From NCBI GenBank assembly GCA_022647565.1, contig JALCLA010000002.1:310001-374000 (forward strand): a DNA stretch of 64,000 nucleotides, read 5' to 3'. Made by a program: the position numbers and the translations under genes. The notes under the pieces are model-generated. The model ran no database searches, was not told the DNA's origin, and saw only the letters and a program-made list of their open reading frames with translations. Origin of the DNA: Chiayiivirga sp. Lineage in GTDB: Bacteria > Pseudomonadota > Gammaproteobacteria > Xanthomonadales > Xanthomonadaceae. Positions 22,421 to 31,793 of this stretch are shown here, piece after piece; position 1 is the first letter of the stretch; the number at the start of each line of letters is the position of its first letter.

Positions 22421-22759
22421 TCAATCCAGCAGGGCCACCAATCGTCCGATGGCGTCGTCAATGACGCTCTGGGGCGCACGCTCCACCTTGCGTGCCTTGC
22501 GGGCAACCAGATCGAGCATGCGGATCTTGTTCACCAGGGCCACTCCCTGCGTCTTGCATCCGGATCCGCTCAACGCGACGGCAAAGCCGGCGTAGCGCGC
22601 GAAGTCTCCCCCCTGCGTAATCGGTGCCACCAGCACATCGCCGAGCTTGTTGAATTCTTTCGTAGTCAGGACCAGCGCTGGCCTGGTGCCTTGCTGTTCG
22701 TGTCTCATCGTTGGGTCCAATGGCACGTACACGATGTCGCCCCGGTCGAACCCGGCCAC
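22421..22759 (-). CDS. mazF: MazF-family endoribonuclease toxin
   Basis: A 112-residue MazF/PemK toxin, which cleaves mRNA at short sites when free of its antitoxin. The start is GTG 22759, with FDRGDIVYVPLDPT (the conserved GDIV start of the beta-barrel), HEQQGTRPALVLTTKEFN, and a C-terminal helix. Its start codon shares one base with the TAG stop of the antitoxin (TAGTG), the usual coupling. The pair sits between metK and an accessory minus-strand block, where genomic-island or plasmid-type TA pairs are often found. All hallmark residues for binding RNA near the loop (RPA, T in KTQG) are present. Confidence 0.88.
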   Translation of the reverse strand: MAGFDRGDIVYVPLDPTMRHEQQGTRPALVLTTKEFNKLGDVLVAPITQGGDFARYAGFAVALSGSGCKTQGVALVNKIRMLDLVARKARKVERAPQSVIDDAIGRLVALLD

Positions 22760-23010
22760 TAAAGAACCTCTCCGCCCACCGGGCGCGCCACATCCCAAGG
22801 CGCCAGATCGAGGGGAGGCGCGGCTTTCAGGTCGCATTGGGCGATCATGTCGGCCAGTGCGTACTTGTGCTTGGGCGTTAACACGATCTTGCCGTCCGGT
22901 GTCGTGCTCAGCGTGAGGCGTTGGCCTGCACAAACCCCCAAGTCCTTGAGTACGGGCGGCGGGATAACGACCGCGGTGCTGTTGCCCATCTTCTTGAGCG
23001 CGACTTCCAT
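22759..23010 (-). CDS. mazE: MazE/AbrB-type antitoxin
   Basis: An 83-residue SpoVT/AbrB-fold DNA-binding antitoxin. MEVALKKMGNSTAVVIPPPV is the swapped-hairpin motif, and LKDLGVCAGQRLTLSTTPDG completes the barrel. The C-terminal 30 residues (YALADMIAQCDLKAAPP) are the flexible toxin-binding tail. The ATG at 23010 has GGAGAGG just upstream; an ATG four codons earlier is possible. It neutralises the adjacent MazF and probably represses the operon from the region above 23010, where no clear dyad was found. Confidence 0.85.
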   Translation of the reverse strand: MEVALKKMGNSTAVVIPPPVLKDLGVCAGQRLTLSTTPDGKIVLTPKHKYALADMIAQCDLKAAPPLDLAPWDVARPVGGEVL

Positions 23011-23307
23011 TGCCCTCTCCATTTCAGCATGGTTGTACCAAGCATGAGGGATCTGACGGTGGGCGTCAAACAATGTTTTACGTCACTCGGGCCGTAGTGA
23101 GGGACCGCATCGTCATCGCCCGTGCAGTGAGAGTCACTGCGCACTACGCAGGGCGCACGAAGCGGTTCCAGTCTGGGAACCCAAACAGGAAACCGAGTCA
23201 CCGCTTCTTTTCGCCGCAACTCCCCCGCTCACTCGACCCATTCCGCTTGCCGGGAACCATCCCGCTGTTGCGGCTCGTTCCGCTCGCCCACGCGCGGCCT
23301 GCCGAGT
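23011..23307. other. Intergenic gap with no gene recognised
   Basis: About 300 bp between the mazEF operon and the next minus-strand gene. Only short overlapping frames are present, with no RBS, RNA structure or repeat that I can support. The stretch above 23010 must contain the mazEF promoter. Confidence 0.5.
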
Positions 23308-24645
23308 TCAGTCCTCGAAGCCGTCCGCGAAGATGCCGTTGAGGAAGCCCAGTTCGACGAAGGCGTACACGTCGGACACGCCGTTCGCATCGGGCGGGAT
23401 GAGGTTGGTGGCGAGCGTTTCGAAGGCCATCGCGAACCCGCTGGCGTCCACCGCCAGCGAGGCACCGGAGAGATCGTTGCCCGGTACGTCGGCAACATCG
23501 CTGCTCACCAGAAAGGGCGTACCGCTGGCACCGGGGATGTGCAGGTAGACCTGATCCTTGGTCGGTGCCGGAAAGAAGCAACTCTGGATCACGCTGCCGA
23601 CGTCGGACACGTCGTTCTCGCGACAGCCATTGGCGAGACTGCCTCCGAGGCTCGGACGCGGCACCGGCGTGGTGGTGCCCGCGACACGATCGCGCACGAA
23701 CAGGCCACCGCCGCTGCCGCCCAGGTTCGAGGCAAAGGATCGGAAGGCCACGAAGCGACCGCTGGGCGAGATCGAGGCGTTGTCGGACTGGCTGCCGGCC
23801 GGCTCGCCGGCGCTGTTGCGGCTCACCAGTTCGGTCACGCCGTTCTGCCGATCGCGCAGGTAAACCCGGATCGTGCCGCTGCCCACGCCCGGCACGAGGT
23901 TGCCCGCACCGCTCTGGAACACGACGTAGCGTCCGTCACCCGAGATCGCGTGCGAGGTCGAGTACACCACGCCGGCCGAAGTGAAGGCCCCGCCCAGATC
24001 GCGTGACACGGCCTCGATCACGCCGCTGTCGAGGTCCTTCACGAACAGGTCGTCTGCGCCGTTGCCGTCGCCACCAACAAGGTTGGCGGCATCGGAACGG
24101 AACGCCACGAAGCGACCATCGGCGGAGATCGAGGTTTCGCGCGCCTGGCCCGAGGCCGAACCGGACGCCGGCATGCCGATCAGGCTGGTGCTGGCCAGTT
24201 GCAGCGCGCCGGTGACCCGATCCTTGCGCACCGCGTGGCTGCCGCTGGTCGCAAAGCCCAGGCCGAGATTGCTCGCGGCCGTGGTGTAGGCGACATAGCG
24301 CCCATCGCCCGAAGCCACCGGGGTGAAGGTGTTGCCATTCAATGCCGCGCCCATGCCGTTGCGCGCCACGCTTTCGAACGCGCCGGTGCCAAGGTCCAGC
24401 GCAATCACGCTGTCCCCCACGAGCTGGCCCGGGAACCAGTTGCGCGCCTCCGTCGCGAACACCAGGGTGCGGCCGTCGGCCGAGACGTCGACCTGGCGGG
24501 TGGTGCCTTCGGCCTCGGTTTCCGGCGCGGGCGGCGTGATCCGCGCCAGCAGGAATTGCGCGCCCACCGGCGCGCTGGGCGCGAAGCAGATCGCCAGGGC
24601 CAGCGCACGCAACAGGCCATGCGAAACGAATAGGGACTTCGACAT
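23308..24645 (-). CDS. Secreted beta-propeller-like (PD40/TolB-type) protein with DGFE tail
   Basis: A 445-residue exported protein. A signal peptide (about residues 1-29, ending near APVGAQ) is followed by repeated blade motifs of the TolB/WD40-like PD40 kind: VDVSADGRTLVFATEA, ASGDGRYVAYTTAASNLG, TSISADGRFVAFRSDAANLV, HAISGDGRYVVFQSGAGNL, ASISPSGRFVAFRSFASNLG and AVDASGFAMAFETLATNLI. The blades form one propeller. The last residues, GIFADGFED, match a short C-terminal signature found on many secreted proteins of Lysobacterales, of unknown function. The role of the protein is unknown. Confidence 0.8.
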   Translation of the reverse strand: MSKSLFVSHGLLRALALAICFAPSAPVGAQFLLARITPPAPETEAEGTTRQVDVSADGRTLVFATEARNWFPGQLVGDSVIALDLGTGAFESVARNGMGAALNGNTFTPVASGDGRYVAYTTAASNLGLGFATSGSHAVRKDRVTGALQLASTSLIGMPASGSASGQARETSISADGRFVAFRSDAANLVGGDGNGADDLFVKDLDSGVIEAVSRDLGGAFTSAGVVYSTSHAISGDGRYVVFQSGAGNLVPGVGSGTIRVYLRDRQNGVTELVSRNSAGEPAGSQSDNASISPSGRFVAFRSFASNLGGSGGGLFVRDRVAGTTTPVPRPSLGGSLANGCRENDVSDVGSVIQSCFFPAPTKDQVYLHIPGASGTPFLVSSDVADVPGNDLSGASLAVDASGFAMAFETLATNLIPPDANGVSDVYAFVELGFLNGIFADGFED

Positions 24646-24720
24646 GAGCGGCTCCCGCCAGACAGTCTGCCTCCTGATACGCGGAAGCAGGCCGGAAACC
24701 GCAATGCCGCGGTCGCGGGG

Positions 24721-27510
24721 TCAGGAACCCGGCGACATTCCGAGCCGCCGCGCCACCTGCTCGGCAGCAGCTCGTGTGACTTCGGTCGGCAACAGCGCAT
24801 CGCGCAGCACGGGCAGCGCCTGCCGGATCAAGCGGCGCGCTTCGTCGCGGCGACCGCGCCGATCCGCGATATCGGCCAGCTCGGCGCGTGCAATCGCCAG
24901 GTCCACGGGCAGCACGGAAGCGGCCTCGAAGGCTGCCAGCGCCGCACGCTGCTCGCTTTCCGCCAGGGACAGATCGCCCTGCATCAGCGCGAAGGCGGCG
25001 CGCGCGCGCTGCGCGTGTGCGAACACCGGGTGTTCGGCCGGCACCAGCGCGGCAAAGCGGGTGCGCGCCTCGTCCAGCAGGGCCAGCCCGGTGGCGGGAT
25101 CGCGCCGGTACTTCGCCAGCACCACCAGTTGCCAGGTGGTCATGGCGTACTCGAAGGAATCCTCGCCATCGAGTTCGCGCGCGCGCTGGCGCAGGTGCAT
25201 GAAACGCTCCTGCGCGCGCGCGTGCTGGCCGGAAAGGCCGAGGCTGCGGGCGTAGTTGCGGTCCAGCATGCGACGCGAGAGCGCATCGGGATCGGGCTCG
25301 CCGCGCTCGGCCAGCACCTGCGCCTGCTCGAAATCGGCCAGCGCACCGGCATAGTCACCGGCACTCTCCTTCACCGCCGCCCGGTTCGACCACCCAATGG
25401 CGCTGTCCACTGGCGCATTGCTGGCGGCCGCGGCCAGTTCGGCCGAGCGCCCGAGTGCATCGAGCGATTCGCGATAGCGCCCGAGCTCGTTCAAGGCGAC
25501 GCCGAGGGAGTTGTAGAGATTGGCAAGGCGCGAGCCGCGCGTGCCGCCGGTGCGCTCCTGCAAGGCGATGGCTTCGCGCAAGGTGGCCTCGGCTTCGGGC
25601 GCGCGTCCCAGGGCCGAGAGTGCCTCGCCCCGGATGCGCATCAGGTTGATGCGCAGCGGCGATGCCTCCGGCACGTGCTTGCGGGCGAAGGCGAGGCCGG
25701 CGTCGGCCAGTTCCAGCGCCCGCACCTGGTCGCCGCGGAAGCCCACCATTCCGCCCATCGCCTGATAGATATTGGTGACCACATCGGGCGGCGGCGTCGG
25801 CAAGGCCTCGGCCAGTTCCAGCGCGCGCGACCAGTCGCGTTCGGCCTGGTCGAATTCCTGGTTGCGGTAATGCCCGTAACCGAGCTGATCGAGGGCACGC
25901 AACTCCTGCTCCGCATCGCCCGGCGCGAAGTGTCGGCGCAATTCAGCCGCGCGTTGCGCCGCCGCCAGCCCGTCGGCCCCGCGCTCCAGCATTCCGAGCG
26001 AACCGGAATAAACGTCGTAGTCGTCCGCAAGCGCGAGCGCATCGAAGCGCGTTTTGGCTTCCACCCCGCGCAAGCCCGAAGCCAGCAGCTCGGCCGCGAT
26101 GCGCGGCTCGCCCAGCGAGTGGTAGAGATGCCCGAGCAGGCGCTCGATCGGCTGGCGCAGCGGTGTTTCTGCCGCGATGCGCTTGTCGAGTTCGGCGCGG
26201 GCGTGATCGAGCAGGTCGCGCACGCTGACCTGCGAACTCATGGCGTGCTCGGGCATCGCCGCGCCGAAGGCATCGGTGAGGAAATCGAGCGCGGCGCGCG
26301 CGGTGGCCGCGTCGCGCTCGGCCGCGGCCAGGGCAGCGGTGGCACGGCCTTCGGCCACCAGGGCGCGCTCGCGTTCGCGTTCCAGCCGCCACACGAAGGC
26401 CGCGATCGCGAGCAGCGCGATCAGGCTCAGTGCCGCGCCCAGCCGATGCCGCCCGATGAACTTGCGCAGGCGATACGCCGCGGTGTCCGGCGCCGCCTGC
26501 ACCGGCCGGCCATCGCGCCAGCGTTGCAGGTCGGCGCGCAGGGCTTCGACCGTGGCGTAGCGATCGCGCGCCGACTCGGCCGAGGCCTTGCCCAGGATGC
26601 CGCGCAAGTCGGCCGCCAGCGACAGCGCCGCGAAACCCGGCGGCAGGTGGCCGCCCTGCCCCGGCGCGCGCTCGCCAGTGAGCATCTCGCGCAGCATGAT
26701 GCCGAGCGCATACACGTCCGACGCCGTGGTCACCACGCTGCCGGCCTGCTGCTCCGGGCTGGCATAGCCTGGCGTCCAGACCCGCGTGGAAGTCTGGCGC
26801 GGATCCGAGGCCGCGCTCAGATCCACCAGCTTGGCCACGCCGAAGTCGAGCAACTTGGGCTCGCCATCGGCACGCACCAGCACGTTGCCGGGTTTGAGGT
26901 CGCGATGGATCACCAGGCGTTCGTGCGCGTGCTGCACGGCGGCGGCGATCTTGTCGAACAGCGCCAGGCGCGCGCGCAGGTCGAGCCGCGCGCGTGCGAT
27001 GTGGTCGAGCAGGGTCAGGCCATCGACGAACTCCATCACCACGAACGGTTGCCCGTCTTCGGCCTCGCCGCCGTCGATCAGGTGCGCGATGTTGGGGTGA
27101 TCGAGCTGCGCCAGGATCTGCCGCTCCTGGCGCAGGCGACGCTGTCCGTCGGCGGTGGGAAAGCCGCGGATCAGCTTGACCGCCACCTGCTGTGCGAACT
27201 GGCCATCGGCGCGCTCGGCCAGCAGCACCGCGCCCATGCCACCGACGCCCAGTTCGCGCAGCACCCGATACGCACCCAAACGTGCGCCGGTGCTCTTGGC
27301 TTGGGACAGTTCCTGCGCCTGATGCGCGATGGCCTGCGCCATCGGATCGTCGGCCTGCGCGTCCGCCGCAAGCAACCGCTGCAATCGCTCGCGCGTGGAG
27401 GCATCGCAGTGCGCGAGGGCAAGCTCGCGCTCGGCCGGCGGCAACGCGGCGATGCGCTCGAACAGTTCCGCCAGTTGCAGGTGCGACGCCGGCGACACCG
27501 GCCCGCTCAT
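24721..27510 (-). CDS. Transmembrane Ser/Thr protein kinase with TPR repeats
   Basis: A protein of 929 residues. After a 75-residue N-terminal part there is a PknB-like kinase domain: glycine loop LGVGGMGAVLLAER, lysine in VAVKLIRG, catalytic loop VIHRDLKPGNVLV, DFG in LLDFGVAKL, and PGYASPEQQ. A membrane helix (AALSLIALLAIAAFVWRL) separates it from a coiled segment and about 450 residues of tetratricopeptide repeats, presumably periplasmic. The ATG at 27510 overlaps the stop of the upstream sigma-factor gene (ATGA). ECF sigma plus kinase-TPR pairs are recurrent in Xanthomonadales and Acidobacteria, where the kinase is thought to control the sigma factor; that is inference here. Confidence 0.88.
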   Translation of the reverse strand: MSGPVSPASHLQLAELFERIAALPPAERELALAHCDASTRERLQRLLAADAQADDPMAQAIAHQAQELSQAKSTGARLGAYRVLRELGVGGMGAVLLAERADGQFAQQVAVKLIRGFPTADGQRRLRQERQILAQLDHPNIAHLIDGGEAEDGQPFVVMEFVDGLTLLDHIARARLDLRARLALFDKIAAAVQHAHERLVIHRDLKPGNVLVRADGEPKLLDFGVAKLVDLSAASDPRQTSTRVWTPGYASPEQQAGSVVTTASDVYALGIMLREMLTGERAPGQGGHLPPGFAALSLAADLRGILGKASAESARDRYATVEALRADLQRWRDGRPVQAAPDTAAYRLRKFIGRHRLGAALSLIALLAIAAFVWRLERERERALVAEGRATAALAAAERDAATARAALDFLTDAFGAAMPEHAMSSQVSVRDLLDHARAELDKRIAAETPLRQPIERLLGHLYHSLGEPRIAAELLASGLRGVEAKTRFDALALADDYDVYSGSLGMLERGADGLAAAQRAAELRRHFAPGDAEQELRALDQLGYGHYRNQEFDQAERDWSRALELAEALPTPPPDVVTNIYQAMGGMVGFRGDQVRALELADAGLAFARKHVPEASPLRINLMRIRGEALSALGRAPEAEATLREAIALQERTGGTRGSRLANLYNSLGVALNELGRYRESLDALGRSAELAAAASNAPVDSAIGWSNRAAVKESAGDYAGALADFEQAQVLAERGEPDPDALSRRMLDRNYARSLGLSGQHARAQERFMHLRQRARELDGEDSFEYAMTTWQLVVLAKYRRDPATGLALLDEARTRFAALVPAEHPVFAHAQRARAAFALMQGDLSLAESEQRAALAAFEAASVLPVDLAIARAELADIADRRGRRDEARRLIRQALPVLRDALLPTEVTRAAAEQVARRLGMSPGS

Positions 27511-28076
27511 GTGCGCAGCGCGTCTTTCAACCACGCCCGCGCAAAACGCAGGTCGCGATCCACGGTGCTGACCGAGGTTTCCAGGGCTTCGGCGATTTCC
27601 TCGCGCGAGAACCCGCCGAAATAGGTCATCTCCACGATCCGCGCCTGGCGCAGGTCGGTTGCGCCCAGCTCCGACAGGGCCTGGTCCACGCGGATCAGGT
27701 CGTCATCGCGGTCGAGCCGGCCGATGCCCTCGGCCTGGCTCAGTGGCAGCGCCTCGGCACCCGCGCCGCGCTTCTCGCTCAGCCGTTTGCGCGCGCGATC
27801 CACCAGCACCTGGCGCGTGGCCTGCGCCACCACATGGAAGAAATGACGTCGATCCACCCAGCCGGCATCGGCACCGAGCAAGCGCATCAGCGCCTCGTGC
27901 GCCAGTTCCGTGGGCGACAGCGTGGCTCCGGCCTGGCGCTGCAGCGACTGCGCCGCGATCGCACGCACCCGGTCGTACACCAGTGCCATCAGATGTTCGC
28001 GCGCGTCGGTGTCGCCATCCTGCCAGCGGCGGATCAGCGCAGTCAGATCGGAATCGGGACCAGGGGCCGGGGTCAT
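27507..28076 (-). CDS. ECF-type RNA polymerase sigma factor
   Basis: A 189-residue ECF-like sigma factor of the group usually linked to Ser/Thr kinases. Region 2 is LTALIRRWQDGDTDAREHLMALVYDRV with LSPTELAHEALMRLL and RRHFFHVVAQATRQVLVDRAR. Region 4 is VEMTYFGGFSREEIAEALET with the helix-turn-helix STVDRDLRFARAWLK. There is no anti-sigma gene next to it. The translationally coupled kinase-TPR protein downstream is the probable regulator. Confidence 0.9.
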   Translation of the reverse strand: MTPAPGPDSDLTALIRRWQDGDTDAREHLMALVYDRVRAIAAQSLQRQAGATLSPTELAHEALMRLLGADAGWVDRRHFFHVVAQATRQVLVDRARKRLSEKRGAGAEALPLSQAEGIGRLDRDDDLIRVDQALSELGATDLRQARIVEMTYFGGFSREEIAEALETSVSTVDRDLRFARAWLKDALRT

Positions 28077-28167
28077 GGCCGGCCGAGTCTAGCGTGGGAT
28101 GCCGTGCGCGGTGTGAGAAATCCCTCAACGCCAGACGGCACGCGCACGCGGCGCGGCTGCCGCCTCG

Positions 28168-29799
28168 CTATTCGCCGCGCGGGACGCAGACGCCGTCCGC
28201 TTTCGGCGGCACCGGGCAGGTCAGGTACAGCGTGGCCTGGATCTGCGCTGGTTCCGCGCCGGAGGTGTCATAGCCGCTGACCGAGGTTCGGAACAAACCG
28301 CGTTCCTGCCCGAGGCGCTCGAGCGCAGCACGACCCTGCGCCTGATTGGGCGCGACGCCACGCATCTCGATGGCGCTCCCTTCGAGGTGCACCGTATCCA
28401 GCGTCACATCCGGGCCAAGCAATTCGGTGAGGCGCATCCTCACTTGCGCCGTGGTGTAGCGACGCAGGCCGGGCGGGAAACTGCCCGGACACTCGCTGGC
28501 CGTTCCCGGCGCCTCGCAGGCAAAGGAAACCTGCACCGAAAAGTGGAAGCCGCCTTCAACGGCTGTTCCGCCGCCACCGCTGGCGTGGGTGAACTCGCCC
28601 GAGGCCAGGAGCCGCTTCGAGATGTCGCGCGCCGTGCCGGCATCGCCCGCCACGCCTTCGATGCGTCCGCCCCGCGTCCACAAGGCAACCTCGGTGAGCC
28701 GTACCGATGCCGGCAGATATCGCGCCGCAACCTGCGCCAGGCGCTGGCTGGGCTGTTGCGGCAAGGATGCGGCGGCTGATGCCGCCGTCGGCAAGTCCGC
28801 AAGGGGCCGTGGCAACACTGGCTTCGGACCGGCACGCTGCATCACCGCGTCGCGCAACGAGCGCGCCGCACGACGCGTCGCGTCGCTGAGCGGTTGCGGG
28901 TCGACGCGGCTCGCGGGCACTTCCAGCCGCTCCACCATGCCGTCGATCTCCACCCCGTAGTGCTTGGCCAACGCTCCCGCCGCGCGCGCCGGCTGGTGGT
29001 AGCTCGCCCGGGTTTCGGCGCCGATCCGGATCGACCATTGCGTTCCCGTCGTGGTGCTCGACAGCCCCACGTGGCGCGCATCGAATTCGTGCAGATACAT
29101 CACGCTGCCGCCGTTCGAGCTGCTGGCTCCGAGGAAATCGATGCGTCCCGTGCCCCCGACCCGTACCGGCGCATTGGCGGAGAACGCCAGCAGTCCGAGC
29201 TCGACCTGTTCCATCCACGCCTGCATGCGATAGCCCGGATTGAACGCGATTCGCAACGCCGGTTGGCGCACGCGATCCACCAGCAGTGTCAGCCCGTCGC
29301 CACCCACGAGCAGATCGTGCGCGGTGGCGAGTTGCACGGTGAAGCAAACGTTCCCGCCGCTCCCCACCTTCGGTGCCAGCGCAGCCGGAGTGACCGACAC
29401 GCCGCACGATCCGTGACCCGGACAGGCCTGCGCCCCATCCGGTGCCAACACCACGTCACGCGGCACCGGCTGTTCGTCCGGGTCGGCATCCAGCACCCGC
29501 GACTGCTCGACCACGATCACCTCGCGGGTGCCCGGGAACACCCGATTCTCGTTCCCGGACACCACACGCACCACGCAATCGCTCGCCGTGATCTGCAAAT
29601 GGCGCAGATTTCCCAAGCGCCCGGCTTCCGGCATCCAGGGGCGATCGGTGGCACGCCGCACGCCGTTGGCCTGGTTCAGGTACGAGTCGGGCGATGTCGG
29701 GAGGATCGCATCCGCCGCGACCGACGGGAACGCGACCGGCAGGGACGCCGCCGCACCGAGGCAAGTCGCCAGCAACCGAAACCGGAACGTGGTGCGCAT
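28168..29799 (-). CDS. Exported protein with duplicated C-terminal domain, function unknown
   Basis: A 543-residue protein with an N-terminal signal peptide ([25 protein letters not shown]). The first half contains beta-rich segments with two disulfide candidates (CPGHGSCGV) and no domain I recognise. The second half holds two related units of about 100 residues: [37 protein letters not shown] ending in [10 protein letters not shown], and [37 protein letters not shown] ending in [10 protein letters not shown]. The pattern resembles the periplasmic PilN/GspL-type fold (calculation of V-L-x2-G-x-I-x-G), though without the usual membrane anchor. It diverges from ahcY. Confidence 0.6.
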   Translation of the reverse strand: MRTTFRFRLLATCLGAAASLPVAFPSVAADAILPTSPDSYLNQANGVRRATDRPWMPEAGRLGNLRHLQITASDCVVRVVSGNENRVFPGTREVIVVEQSRVLDADPDEQPVPRDVVLAPDGAQACPGHGSCGVSVTPAALAPKVGSGGNVCFTVQLATAHDLLVGGDGLTLLVDRVRQPALRIAFNPGYRMQAWMEQVELGLLAFSANAPVRVGGTGRIDFLGASSSNGGSVMYLHEFDARHVGLSSTTTGTQWSIRIGAETRASYHQPARAAGALAKHYGVEIDGMVERLEVPASRVDPQPLSDATRRAARSLRDAVMQRAGPKPVLPRPLADLPTAASAAASLPQQPSQRLAQVAARYLPASVRLTEVALWTRGGRIEGVAGDAGTARDISKRLLASGEFTHASGGGGTAVEGGFHFSVQVSFACEAPGTASECPGSFPPGLRRYTTAQVRMRLTELLGPDVTLDTVHLEGSAIEMRGVAPNQAQGRAALERLGQERGLFRTSVSGYDTSGAEPAQIQATLYLTCPVPPKADGVCVPRGE

Positions 29800-29900
29800 T
29801 GATCGCTTCGCGTGGACCCCGAGGCGCCGAATCATGTCATCCGCGACCCAGGGCGTCGACACGGTCACAGGCGTTGGTTCGCCGCGCCGGCGCGGGCGCG

Positions 29901-29906
29901 TATAAT
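29901..29906 (+). promoter_or_regulatory. -10 element of the ahcY transcript
   Basis: A perfect TATAAT at 29901-29906 sits about 22 bp before the riboswitch P1 stem, so transcription would start just ahead of the aptamer. The -35 region is G/C-rich and only weakly matched. Confidence 0.55.
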
Positions 29907-29927
29907 CCCGCCCGGCCCCAGGCCACC

Positions 29928-30020
29928 CCATCGAGGGGCGCTGCAAGTCCGGCCCGCGCAACGCGGACGTTCCGGGATCAGGCTCGATGGCGGTTCCCGA
30001 TCCAACCGCGCCCGTTCACG
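29928..30020 (+). promoter_or_regulatory. S-adenosylhomocysteine (SAH) riboswitch
   Basis: The leader of ahcY carries the SAH aptamer. P1 is CCATCGAG (29928-29935) paired with CTCGATGG (29983-29990), 8 bp perfect. The conserved GGGGCGCTGCAA segment follows the 5' strand and ATCAGGCTCGA precedes the 3' strand. An internal hairpin (GTCCG ... CGGAC) forms P2. The pseudoknot strand GCGCCC (30008-30013), followed by GTTCACG, is complementary to GGGCGC at 29936-29941. SAH riboswitches are known upstream of ahcY in beta- and gammaproteobacteria and turn expression on when SAH accumulates. Confidence 0.85.
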
Positions 30021-30071
30021 CGATCGGTCCCCCTTTCCGCCAGTGGCCGGTTGCCCAACGGAGCTATCCGA

Positions 30072-31496
<1,425 letters not shown>

Positions 31497-31522
31497 TCCC
31501 ACGCCGGATCCAGCCTGACCCG

Positions 31523-31552
31523 AAAGCCCGCGGAGCGACCCGCGGGCTTTTT
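31523..31552 (+). terminator. Rho-independent terminator of ahcY
   Basis: AAAGCCCGCGG-AGCGA-CCCGCGGGCTTTTT: a 9-10 bp stem with a T tract, 26 bp after the ahcY stop. It separates ahcY from the TPR/DUF6090 array. Confidence 0.9.
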
Positions 31553-31793
31553 CTTGTGCACGCCGCAGACCGTGGCTACTCGCCGCGTCAGGCGGGAGGC
31601 CGGCCCTTCGTTCCCATGCAGGTCGCCCGCGACCGTGAAGTCGTGGGTCCGCGGAAGCATCGGATGAGCAAGGGTGGGTAGCGAGCGCGACGCGTGTCGC
31701 GGACCACGCGCGCCTGCGAGAGGCGCGGCGGAACGCCTGATCGCGCCCGTTTTCGTTTAGGCTGGACGGCACTGTGCCCGGGGGAGGGCCACC

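Noticed and set aside
25015-27624. 869-codon plus-strand ORF opposite the kinase gene
   Set aside because: Antisense shadow; the minus-strand kinase motifs are complete and the plus-strand translation is low-complexity Arg/Ala/Gly.
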